A stretch of 64,000 nt of DNA. Origin: DUZB01 sp963747555 (lineage in GTDB: Bacteria; Desulfobacterota; DSM-4660; Desulfatiglandales; Desulfatiglandaceae). Positions 33,706 through 42,731 of the stretch are shown here, in pieces (the stretch's first letter is position 1; each line of letters starts with the position of its first letter). The DNA is taken from NCBI GenBank assembly GCA_963747555.1, contig CAVVFZ010000028.1:50741-114740 (forward strand), in the 5' to 3' direction. The translations under genes and the position numbers were made by a program. The notes under the pieces were generated by a model. It was not told the DNA's origin and did not search any database. It was given only the letters and a program-made list of their open reading frames with translations.

Positions 33706-34388
33706 GGAGCATCCCCGGAAGGCACAACTTTCCCATCTCTCATATCAACAATTCGATCAATCACGCTGGATTCATATACCTTGGGGTCGTGGCTTGCGAT
33801 AAGAATGGTTTTTCCCTCTTTCTTGAATTGCCCCATGATTTCCATAAATTCCCGTGAAAGTCGAGTATCCAGATGCGCGGTGGGTTCATCCGCGATGATA
33901 ATAGCGGGATTGTTGATCAATGCCCTGGCAATAGCGACCCGTTGCGCCTCCCCGCCTGAAAGCCATTCCACTTTCGAGAATGCCTTGGTTTCAAGATTCA
34001 ACAATTCGAGCAAGTCCATCGCCCTTTCCTTTAAAGACGCGTATTTCTCTCCATTGGGATAGGCGGGAATCATCACATTTTCCAACGCTGTAATGCCCTT
34101 TATGAGATGAAACTGCTGAAACATGAATCCGAATGTCTTCCGTCTGATCTCTGTGAGAAACCGCTCGGGAAGGCTCGTGATTTCTCTGTCCTTGAGCATA
34201 ATTCTGCCTGAAGTCGGTCTGGCCAGACATCCCAGTATGCTTAACAGCGTGGTTTTTCCTGATCCGCTTGGTCCTCTCAGTGCGGTGGCCCCATCGGAGC
34301 CGATGGTGAGATTTACCCCCTGAATGGCGACAAATTCATTGGGTTTGCCCGCATTATAGACCTTTCGAACATCCTGGAGACGGATCAT
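33702..34388 (-). CDS. ABC transporter ATP-binding protein, LolD/MacB type
   Basis: A 228-residue ATPase with Walker A GPSGSGKTT, signature LSGGEAQRVAIARAL, Walker B AIIIADEPTAHLD and switch His in ILIASHDPKV. The sequence class is LolD/MacB/FtsE, which works with FtsX-type permeases rather than with importers. It sits four bases after the FtsX-like permease gene, so the two form one transporter. Neighbouring NosL-like genes suggest it drives movement of copper or of a copper-binding protein across or out of the inner membrane. Confidence 0.9.
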   Translation of the reverse strand: MIRLQDVRKVYNAGKPNEFVAIQGVNLTIGSDGATALRGPSGSGKTTLLSILGCLARPTSGRIMLKDREITSLPERFLTEIRRKTFGFMFQQFHLIKGITALENVMIPAYPNGEKYASLKERAMDLLELLNLETKAFSKVEWLSGGEAQRVAIARALINNPAIIIADEPTAHLDTRLSREFMEIMGQFKKEGKTILIASHDPKVYESSVIDRIVDMRDGKVVPSGDAP

Positions 34389-34392
34389 GATG

Positions 34393-35547
34393 CTACATCC
34401 TCATAACGGAATCCGGGTCAATCGTTGCGGATCGCCAGGACGGCAATATCGTTGCCACGGTATAGGGAATAACCGTTAAAAAAAACACCGTGGCTATCTG
34501 ATAGGCGTTGATATAAGGGGTAAGCCTGAAATGGGGGTAAAGGACCGACCATCCCTTCAGTACGGGTTCAAAGAGAATGGAAGATCCCAGGAATATGTGC
34601 ACATAGGCCAGAAATATTCCCATAAAAAATGCCGAAAGGGAAAGGACCGCGCCTTCCCAGAATTTCATCAGCAGGATATCGGAAGTTTCCCATCCGATCG
34701 CCTTGAGGATGCCGATTTCCCGCTTTTCCTCTCCGCTCAATCCCGTTGCCTTGTCCCATGCCAGGATAATGAAGGCAAAAAAAGCGCCGGACAGAACCAC
34801 GATGATCAGCCCTCCGCGCCAATCGAAAACCGCTTCATAGGTCCTCAGGATCTCTTCCCGCAGTATCTGACGGGTATCCGGGTACATCTGCTCGATTTTA
34901 GCGGCAATGATGGGGAGCTCTCTGGTATTTCTGACCTGAAGCACCAGATCCGTGGCACGATTATCGGGAACGGCAAAAATCTTTCTGAAATCCTTCTCCG
35001 AAACCAATATCAGATCCGCGGTAACCAGCTCCGACGCAAAGGGGAGAATTCCCTTCACTTTTAAGGTCAGAACGGATCCGTCGTAGGTCTTGAAGGGGAT
35101 GATGTCATTTATCCGGATGGATTGCTTTCCCTCTCCCGTACCGCTCCGCCATGCCACGCCGTTTCCGATGATGATCTCTCCCGGCTGGTCTCTTAAATCC
35201 CCATTGGCCATCACCGTGAAGTTTGCACCGCTCAGGGCGTCGTAGTAATACCCCCATAAACGCGGCTCTACGGATTGAACGCCCCTGATCTGTTTGATGG
35301 AATCCACATATTGGATTGGAATCAGATCCTGCCTGCCCGCCACGAGTCTTTGGACGGTCATTTCAGGGGCGCCCTGAAGGATGAGCGAAGACTCCTTTTT
35401 GATGGAGTGCGTAAAGAACATGACGGAGGCCAACAGAAAAATGACGAACGTATAGACGGTTACCAACGCAAGATTCTTGCCTTTTCTCCGCCCCAGGGAG
35501 GAAAGGGTGAAATCAAGAATATTCCGCTGTTTATTGAGAATTCCCAT
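34393..35547 (-). CDS. FtsX-like ABC transporter permease
   Basis: A 384-residue permease of the MacB/FtsX class: one N-terminal helix (NLALVTVYTFVIFLLASVMF), a ~220-residue periplasmic domain (EMTVQRLVAGRQDLIP onward), then three C-terminal helices with KREIGILKAIGWETSDILLM, the coupling segment. The protein ends SWRSATIDPDSVMRM. In nitrous oxide reductase systems NosY and NosF also accompany NosL, but this permease is of a different type. The gene lies between a small anchored protein and the ATPase, with short gaps on both sides. Confidence 0.88.
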   Translation of the reverse strand: MGILNKQRNILDFTLSSLGRRKGKNLALVTVYTFVIFLLASVMFFTHSIKKESSLILQGAPEMTVQRLVAGRQDLIPIQYVDSIKQIRGVQSVEPRLWGYYYDALSGANFTVMANGDLRDQPGEIIIGNGVAWRSGTGEGKQSIRINDIIPFKTYDGSVLTLKVKGILPFASELVTADLILVSEKDFRKIFAVPDNRATDLVLQVRNTRELPIIAAKIEQMYPDTRQILREEILRTYEAVFDWRGGLIIVVLSGAFFAFIILAWDKATGLSGEEKREIGILKAIGWETSDILLMKFWEGAVLSLSAFFMGIFLAYVHIFLGSSILFEPVLKGWSVLYPHFRLTPYINAYQIATVFFLTVIPYTVATILPSWRSATIDPDSVMRM

Positions 35548-35551
35548 GGAT

Positions 35552-35860
35552 TCACCGCTGCGTCTGTGTTTTGAGATGAGGAGGGGGCCCCACGATAGCG
35601 CCCGAAGGAAAATGCTCGAGGGACATGGGGTGGTCCTGAAACGGCGTGTTCAAATCGGTCATGCTGAGATGCCTTGTATAGCGCGCCTCGGTGAAGAGGC
35701 ACAGATCGGTCAACGTCAGCACCCGTACGATCTCACGTCGCTCCCGGACCGATTCCCTGTCAAGATGCCGGCTGACGGCCGCATCCACGAACATCAGACC
35801 GATCAGAAACACGCCCACGGCGATAGAGAGGAAGAAAATATCCGATTTTCTCCGGAACAT
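35552..35860 (-). CDS. Small membrane-anchored protein of the NosL-ABC unit
   Basis: This 102-residue protein has a single N-terminal helix (IFFLSIAVGVFLIGLMFVDA) and an outer part with LTLTDLCLFTEARYTRHLSM, DLNTPFQDHP and LEHFPSGAIVGPP. No known domain. The ATG at 35860 overlaps the stop of the NosL-like gene (TGATG), and its own stop is four bases before the permease gene, so it is tightly coupled. The conserved-looking Cys, His and Met residues hint at metal binding. I would call it a structural or metal-passing part of the complex. Confidence 0.7.
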   Translation of the reverse strand: MFRRKSDIFFLSIAVGVFLIGLMFVDAAVSRHLDRESVRERREIVRVLTLTDLCLFTEARYTRHLSMTDLNTPFQDHPMSLEHFPSGAIVGPPPHLKTQTQR

Positions 35861-36333
35861 CAATCCAGCCCTTTGATCAGATCGGGTGTAACCTCATTAA
35901 AACGAATCAGTTTTTTTCCGGCATGATCCTTCATGAATTCCTTTGCGTCCGCTTCTTCTGCAAAAGGGATGAGTTCCCTGCCCATGGGTCCGTAGACATC
36001 GCTTCCAACGACATACCAGGCCTTCCGACCGTCGATGGGCGTCATCTCATAGTAGTCCGTAACATAGATATGGGCGATGCCTGACTGATCTCTTGCGGCA
36101 TCATATTTTTTAATGTTGAAATAATATTTGAACATATCCTTTGCGCCGTCAAAAAGGGCATAAGCGCCGTCTTTGAAGATGACCTGGGCCAGAAAATCCG
36201 GATATTTCGCCACAAACATGCCGCAAACCGGGCACTTATCTGATTTGGAGGCCTTCAGAGGCGTTGCTTCGCCGGTCGACATCAACAGGAATGTCAGAGA
36301 AATAACAACAACGCCGATTCGGAAAATTTTCAT
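35860..36333 (-). CDS. nosL: NosL-family copper-binding protein, first copy
   Basis: The start is placed at the ATG at 36333, with AGGTGGA upstream, which gives a signal peptide (IFRIGVVVISLTFLLMS). A longer frame to 36501 is N-terminal nonsense. The mature part of this 157-residue protein carries KCPVCGMFVAKYPDF, the CxxCGM copper site of NosL, then FKDGAYALFDGAKDMFKYYF and VYGPMGRELIPF. NosL delivers Cu(I) to periplasmic enzymes such as nitrous oxide reductase. No nosZ is in the window, so the client may be another copper protein. Confidence 0.87.
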   Translation of the reverse strand: MKIFRIGVVVISLTFLLMSTGEATPLKASKSDKCPVCGMFVAKYPDFLAQVIFKDGAYALFDGAKDMFKYYFNIKKYDAARDQSGIAHIYVTDYYEMTPIDGRKAWYVVGSDVYGPMGRELIPFAEEADAKEFMKDHAGKKLIRFNEVTPDLIKGLD

Positions 36334-36544
36334 GATTCCACCTGCGATACAAAAGACCTTGAATGGACTTATTCCGGCGCATTCAGTCTGACAATGTTCA
36401 CCCCCGGCTATCCTGCGACCTTGGCATGGAATTGTCGAGTCACTGAGATTCGCTTGGGTTGGATATCCGACTGAATGCGTGCCGGATTTATTTTTACACA
36501 ATTTTGAACAAAGACCTTACGGTTTCCGCTTCAACCCGCCACTT

Positions 36545-37067
36545 TCAGCCGGATTTTTTCATTTTCATCTCCCTCATCTTTTTTCTTTTGTCCCGTATCA
36601 TCTTTGTATCGGCATACATGCTTTCATAGGCCGCCTTCATGGCCTCATCAAAGGTGGCCAGGGTTCCGCCGTTCAGCATGATAAACTTTTCAGCATCCTC
36701 TTTATTTTTAAAAGCCCATTTCGCCTGCTTGGTCATGACTCCGGGCTTGTTTCCACCGATGACCCAGAACGCCTCTTCCGCGTCGATGAGGTTCTTGGTG
36801 TTAAAATCTCCCACCTGAATCGATGTGGGCGTTTTATCGATATTCAGGGCGAGATCCACCGCCAGGCAATGAATGCTGCAGGTTCCCACCTCTGTTCCGT
36901 CATCATAGATCACCAGCATCCTGCTGTGGGCAAATTTACCCCTGTCCATCCCGCAGTATTTGCAGGTGGGTTCCTTTTGAATATCGTCCGCACCCGATAC
37001 CATACCGACTCCAGTCAAGGACAGCAAAAACAGCAAACAACACAGCAAACAACATTCCTCTTTTCAT
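36545..37067 (-). CDS. NosL-family copper-binding protein, second copy (frameshift in signal peptide)
   Basis: AAGGAGG precedes the ATG at 37067. Its frame gives the start of a signal peptide (KRGMLFAVLFAVFAVL), and the second frame continues SLTGVGMVSGADD, so one indel near 37015-37035 splits it. The mature part has PTCKYCGMDRGKFAHSRML, TCSIHCLAVDL and AFWVIGGNKPGVMTKQAKWA, a NosL-like domain with an extra Cys pair. It ends in a Met/Lys-rich tail (RKKMREMKMKKSG). It is 174 residues when restored. Two different NosL-type proteins in one operon suggest a relay. Confidence 0.85.
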
Positions 37068-37202
37068 AATTTCCTCCTTTTGGTTTTGGTTGATAAATCC
37101 TCCTCATAACCATATCTTATTCAAAAACCCTGGCAGTAACAATGGATTTTCTGGATCTAAAACGCAGTACCAGAAAATTTGAATACGTTACTCGTGAACC
37201 AT

Positions 37203-40200
37203 TCACGATTTACCATGCAAAACTTTTTTGACCTCGAAATTCCACTTCCAGATTTCATAGATTGACGGATACACCAGAAGTTCCAATAGAAATGAGGTGA
37301 AAATTCCGCCGATCATGGGCGCTGCGATCCGCTTCATGACATCGGCCCCGGTACCCATGGACCACATGATGGGAACCAACCCGAGAAACATGGTGGCCGT
37401 GGTCATGAACTTCGGTCTGAGGCGTTTGACGGCTCCATCCAGGATGGCGCTCCGCAATTCATTCAGATTCCGAAGACGACCTTCCTTTTTGGCCTTATCG
37501 TAAGCAATATCCAAATAAAGAAGCATGAAGACGCCGGTTTCCGCATCCACGCCAAGCAGGGCGATCAATCCCACCCATACCCCGACGCTCATATTATACC
37601 CCAACACATAGAGCAGCCACACCGCACCAATGGCGGAAAAAGGGACGGCCAAAAGAACGATGCAGGTCTTGGTCGCGGATCGGGTGTTCAGATAGAGCAG
37701 CAGAAAGATCAGAAACAGGGTCAGGGGCAGAACCAGTTCGAGGCGCTCCCTGACCCGCTGCATGGCTTCATACTGGCCGCTCCAGGTAATGGCATACCCT
37801 GCCGGAAGCTTTATCTTGTCCCGGATAAGCTCTCCTGCTTCCCGGATATAGCTATCAGGATCCCGCCCGGCGATGTCCACATACACGTAACCTGTCAGCA
37901 AACCGTCCTCATTGCGAATCATGGAAGGGCCGCTGGTCAGCTTGATCTCGGCTAAGTTGTCCTACGGGGATCTGTCTTTTCCCTTTCGGGTCCGTCACCA
38001 GAACGCGTTCGAGAGACGGCAGGTCCGTCCGGAAATCCCGCATATACCGCACGTTGACGGCATAGCGTTCCCGCCCTTCGACGGTCGTAGTTACCGTTTG
38101 TCCTCCGATGGCATTCAAGACCGCGGCCTGGGCATCTTCCATGTTCAGTCCGTAAAAGGCCAGTTGCTCCCGGTCCCATACAAAATCCAGAAAATACCCA
38201 CTGCCTGTCCGCTCGGCAAAGGCGCTGCGCGTTCCTTTGACAGCAGGCAGGAGAGCTTCGATCCGGGAACCGATCTGTTCGATCACGGCAAGGTCGGCGC
38301 CGGATATTTTCAACCCAATAGGTGTCCGTATGCCGGTGGTGAGCATATCGATGCGCCCTTTAATCGGCATGGTCCAACCATTGACCAGTCCCGGAAGTTG
38401 AAGGGCGTCGTTCATCAGGTTGATCAGCTTTTCCGAAGAAATTCGGTCCGGGGTAATGCGGCGGAATATGCCCTTGGCCCATTCGGGCGCCCACGACGAA
38501 TACCAGGTATCCACCGATCGCCATTTCTCTTTGGGATGGAGAATAATCACGGTTTCCAGCATGGACAAAGGCGCCGGATCCGTGGATGTCTCGGCCCTGC
38601 CCGCCTTGCCCAGTACCCGATCCACTTCCGGAAATTGCTTGAGAATCCGGTCCGTATTCTGCAGCAACTGCTGGGCTTCGGCAATGGAGATGCCCGGCAT
38701 GGTGGACGGCATGTACAAAATGGCGCCCTCATCAAGGGGCGGCATGAATTCGGAACCCAATCGCATAAAAAGCGGAATCGTACCGATCACCAGAATCAGG
38801 GCCGCCGAAAGCACGATCCATTTCCATCGAAGCGCCCATTCGGCAACCGGTTGATAGACTCGGATCAGTACGCGGCTGATGGGATGCTTTTCTTCCGAGT
38901 GGATGGTTCCCACAAGCACGGTGTTCGTTATCCGGCACAACCACCCGGGCCGAAAGTGATAACGACGCAGGTTGGTAAAAAAGAGCCGCAACGCCGGATC
39001 CAGGGTAATGGCCAATAATGCCGCGACAAACATGGAAAGGGTCTTGGTGTATGCAAGGGGTTTAAACAGACGGCCTTCCTCGCCCTCCAGCGTAAGTACC
39101 GGCAAAAAAGAGACGGCAATGACCAGCATGGCGAAAAAACTGGGACCCGCGACCTGCTTTACCGCATCAATCACGACGGTTCGATAGTCCCTTTTTCTGC
39201 CGTTTTGTTCCCATTCCTCCAGTTTTTTGTGGGTCTGCTCCACCACCACGATAGCCGCATCCACCATGGTGCCGATGGCGATGGCAATACCTCCTAAAGA
39301 CATGATGTTGGCGGTGAGCCCCATCAACCGGAAGGGAATAAACGCCAACAGGACGGCGACGGGGATGGTGATCATGGGAATGATGGCACTGGGGATATGC
39401 CAGAGGAAGAGAAAGATCACGAATGCAACCGTCACAATGACTTCCACCAGGGTGGATTTCAGGTTGTCGATGGCCCGGTGAATCAAGTCCGAACGGTCGT
39501 AAATGGGAACAATCTTTACCCCGGAGGGCAGTCCGGGTTCGATATCCCGGATTTTCGCCTTCACGCGATCGATCACATCCAGAGCGTTTTGTCCCTGCCG
39601 CATGACCACGATGCCGGAAACCACTTCGCCCGTCGCCGTCAAGATCGGTGACGCCCCGTCCGCAGATCAGGGCCTTCAACCACCTGACCCACATCCTTGA
39701 TGCGAATGGGGACACCGTCTTCACTGGTGGTCAACAGGATATTTTCAAAATCGGAAACGGATTTGGCATAACCGCGCCCCCTAACCATGTACTCCGTCCC
39801 GCCAAACTCGATCAGTCGTCCCCCCACCTCGCTGTTTCCACCCCGGACCGCTTCCACCACACGGCTGATGGAGAGGTTATAGGCCTGAAGCAAGTTCGGG
39901 TCTACATTCACCTGGTACTGTCGACTGAACCCGCCGATGGGCGCTACTTCAGCAACACCGGGAACCGATTTCAGGTAATATCGCAGAACCCAGTCCTGGT
40001 ACGATCGAAGATCGGCCAGGCTGTGCTTCCCCGATTCGTCTACCAACGCATACTGAAAAATCCAGCCCAGACCCGTGGCATCCGGTCCCAACTCGGTCTT
40101 CACCCCTTCCGGGAGCTGCGGCAATACCCCGGAGAGATATTCCAGGGTCCTTGACCTCGCCCAGTAGATGTCGGTACCGTCTTCAAAAATAACGTAGACG

Positions 40201-40472
40201 AAAGAATAGCCGAAATCGGAAAAGCCCCGCACCGCCTTTACCCTTGGGGCGCCCAACATGGCGGTCACGATGGGATAGGTGACCTGGTCTTCCATGATGT
40301 CCGGGCTTTGGTTCCACCTGGAATACACAATCACCTGGGTGTCGCTCAGATCCGGAATGGCATCCAGAGCCACATGGGTCATGGACCACCAACCGGCGAT
40401 ACAGGCCACGGCAACCAGGGTAAAGACGAAAAATCGGTTCCGGACGGAAAAATCGACGATGCGGTTAATCAT
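37203..40472 (-). CDS. cusA: CusA-type heavy-metal RND efflux pump (three frameshifts)
   Basis: An inner-membrane proton-driven pump of the HME-RND family, about 1090 codons over three open pieces. N-terminal piece: INRIVDFSVRNRFFVFTLV, DLSDTQVIVYSRWNQSPDIM. Middle piece: GTMVDAAIVVVEQTHKKLEE, the large loop GWTMPIKGRIDMLTTGIRTP and MPSTMPGISIAEAQQLL, which is the Cu/Ag-specific type. C-terminal piece: GVDAETGVFMLLYLDIAYD. Frames change twice near 39645-39668 and once near 37930. Overlap with cusB at the start (ATGA) marks one operon. No outer-membrane CusC/TolC partner is visible in this window. The indels are probably sequence errors. Confidence 0.9.
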
Positions 40473-42226
40473 GCATGCGCTCCGCGTGAGGAGGGTGTAT
40501 CCGCTTTTTCCTTGTCTGAAGATCCTTTTTCCGTTTCCGGTTTGGCCATGAGTCCCGCTGTGGCCAGTTTCATACGGCTTTCGGAATCGATGAGGAAATT
40601 CCCCGAAACAACGATTTCTTCTCCCGGAGCAAGCCCCTTGACGATTTCGACCCGATCATCAAATCGCCAGCCCGTCACGACCTCCCGCGGCTCGAAATAC
40701 CCGTCTTCAAGTGCGACAAAAACCACCTTTCTGCGCCCGGAATCCAGGACCGCATCCGCCGGAACGGTGATGGCAGGCGGCAGGGAAATGAGAAAATCCA
40801 CATCCACAAACATATCGGGACGAAATACATTTTCGGGATTATCCATCTCCAGACGTACCTTCAAGGTGCGCGTTACGGCATCGAACTCGGGATAAATGTC
40901 GCTCACAACGGCTTCAACGGACTTGTTTTGCCGTGGAAAGGAAATCCGGGCACGCATTCCCGGCCGAATATATTTTGCGTCGATATTGAAGACATCCGCG
41001 AAAACCCATACGCGGCTCAGATCGGCGACGCGGAAACATTCCGTGCCGCGATCCACCTTTTCAAGAGGAGATATGGGGCGACCGATTACCAGCCCTGTAA
41101 CCGGAGACCTGAGTTGGATATTCGGTATATATTTCCCTTCTCGCGCAAGTTGACGGAGCTGGATTTCGTCAACGCCCAGATTCAACAGTTCCAGTCTGGC
41201 ATTGTTGGCATAGAGGATATCGTCTTCATACATATCGTTCGGGTCCAAATCGCCTGCCCTTCGTTCCTGCTCACGGAGCATGGAATGACCGTCCATGTCC
41301 TGCATGGACATATCCATATCGTTCATGGAAGAATGTTCCGTTTCCATGGGCTCTGTCTTTTTGGATGCCGGCGTTGATGGGTAGCTCCGGCTTATCGGTG
41401 GACGGGGCATAGGCTCGGTTTGACGGCCGGTGGGGTTGCCGGCAGGGCAAATTTGGGTTTCATGGCTGCCCAGGGCATTCCCAGATTCGATTTGCTTTGG
41501 GGGCGGGGTGAGAGCTGCCGCGGGTGGTTTTCCTCTGTCTTGCTTGGGTGTAGCGGCATTTTCATGGACGACATGTTGCCCGGGTTCGGCGCCGCGGGGC
41601 GGGAGTGTCTGGAAGGATAAGGAAATGGTTGACGGGCTCCGGTAAAATTTGTTGCGGGAAAATACCGTTGCGCCAGGTTGGCAAGCTCGGAAAGATATCG
41701 CTGCTGCCACGGAAAAGAAGTCATAGTCGTAGACTCTGATCAGGGCCATGAGCTGGCCTTTTTCCACCAGGCTGCCGGTGGTGCTCCCCGGAATGTAGGA
41801 CATCCAGCCATCCACCGCCGAAACCAGCGGAAATATCCGATTTTCCTCCGCCGCCACGCGCCCCAGTGTTCGGATATTGTGCGTTTCCGAAACCACCTCC
41901 GCCCTGCCGATCCGCACGCCGATGGTCTGCTGTTTTTGAGGGGTCACTTTCACGGCCCCTAACGCCATGGCCCCTTTCGGACCCATGGCGCCCGATCCCA
42001 CCGACTCACGGTCATCGTACACCGGCTCCATGGGCATGCCGCACGGCGCGATTCCCGGTTTATCCGACACATTCGTCGGATTCATGGGATCTACATAATG
42101 AAGAATCCGACGTTCTCCACCGAAATCATCCTTTTCGCCTGACCAGCGTTGGCTGTACCAAGCCCCTCCCCGGAACGATACAATCAGAAGAATGAGGAGT
42201 AAAAACAGAAATAGGAATTTTTTCAT
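40469..42226 (-). CDS. cusB: CusB-type membrane fusion protein with heavy-metal-binding domain
   Basis: The periplasmic adaptor of the pump. The N-terminal signal anchor is KKFLFLFLLLILLIVSF, followed by a heavy-metal-binding YHS-like domain (HYVDPMNPTNVSDKPGIAPC then GMPMEPVYD). The barrel-sandwich begins TIGVRIGRAEVV and resumes LRSPVTGLVIGR; PADAVLDSGRRKVVFV is the beta-barrel. Between 41400 and 41715 two compensating indels put 100 residues out of frame: the other frame reads FPWQQRYLSELANLAQRYF, as expected for the helical hairpin. A Met/His-rich loop (SSMNDMDMSMQDMDGHSM) probably binds Cu(I). It is the first gene of the copper operon. Confidence 0.88.
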   Translation of the reverse strand: MKKFLFLFLLLILLIVSFRGGAWYSQRWSGEKDDFGGERRILHYVDPMNPTNVSDKPGIAPCGMPMEPVYDDRESVGSGAMGPKGAMALGAVKVTPQKQQTIGVRIGRAEVVSETHNIRTLGRVAAEENRIFPLVSAVDGWMSYIPGSTTGSLVEKGQLMALIRVYDYDFFSVAAAISFRACQPGATVFSRNKFYRSPSTISLSFQTLPPRGAEPGQHVVHENAATPKQDRGKPPAAALTPPPKQIESGNALGSHETQICPAGNPTGRQTEPMPRPPISRSYPSTPASKKTEPMETEHSSMNDMDMSMQDMDGHSMLREQERRAGDLDPNDMYEDDILYANNARLELLNLGVDEIQLRQLAREGKYIPNIQLRSPVTGLVIGRPISPLEKVDRGTECFRVADLSRVWVFADVFNIDAKYIRPGMRARISFPRQNKSVEAVVSDIYPEFDAVTRTLKVRLEMDNPENVFRPDMFVDVDFLISLPPAITVPADAVLDSGRRKVVFVALEDGYFEPREVVTGWRFDDRVEIVKGLAPGEEIVVSGNFLIDSESRMKLATAGLMAKPETEKGSSDKEKADTPSSRGAHA

Positions 42227-42731
42227 AGAGTTGAATCAGCCCGCGTTCTCACCTGTTTAGAAATTTTTTAATCATACCTACCATAAGCAGCTCTTTTTCT
42301 CATAGCGTTTATTTATACTATATCAGAAGAAGGAGTATCGTAAATAGGGTGAACTATGTATTCCAAGATACATGATACACCCCATTGAACCTAATACCGA
42401 TTCATCGACGATAATGCACCAAAATCATGTCCTTTAAAATACATCATTTACCCTATTGCAACTACATCCAGTATTCGGCAGATAAGCTATCAAACCATGT
42501 ATTCCACGGATACGGGATACAGCCTACTTATCCAATTCGATTCAACAAGTTAAGGCACTGTTCTGAAGAGGGAAAATTACCCCCAATTGACCCACCCTGG
42601 GCTTCGTTACCACTTACCTATCGGAATTCAGTACAGGTTATGAAGTAGTAAGCAATATTTTGATATTTTAAGATAGAATAGCCTTAGGATAAATATATAG
42701 ATGATCCCTAATTTCACGAGAAGGAGACAAC
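42227..42731. other. Divergent intergenic region between copper operon and secreted-protein operon
   Basis: About 500 AT-rich bases with no gene, containing three diverged ~70-base repeats (separate entry) that probably hold regulatory sites for one or both divergent operons. AAGGAGA at 42721-42727 is the ribosome site of the SBBP gene. Confidence 0.6.
42350..42560 (+). repeat. Three diverged tandem repeats of about 70 bases
   Basis: Corresponding positions are ATGTATTCCAAGATACATGA (from 42356), ATGTCCTTTAAAATACATCA (from 42427) and ATGTATTCCACGGATACGGG (from 42497), so the period is 70-71 bases. Each is followed by a similar ACxxCCxAxT run. The first and third carry GTATTCC-A-GATAC, a small palindrome that could be a protein-binding site. 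Confidence 0.5.

Noticed and set aside
37912..39018. 368-codon plus-strand frame
   Set aside because: Antisense to cusA; composition is shadow-like and the cusA frame is clearly the coding one.
42350..42560. Possible CRISPR array
   Set aside because: Only three units, strongly diverged along their whole length, with no conserved short repeat separated by unique spacers and no cas gene.
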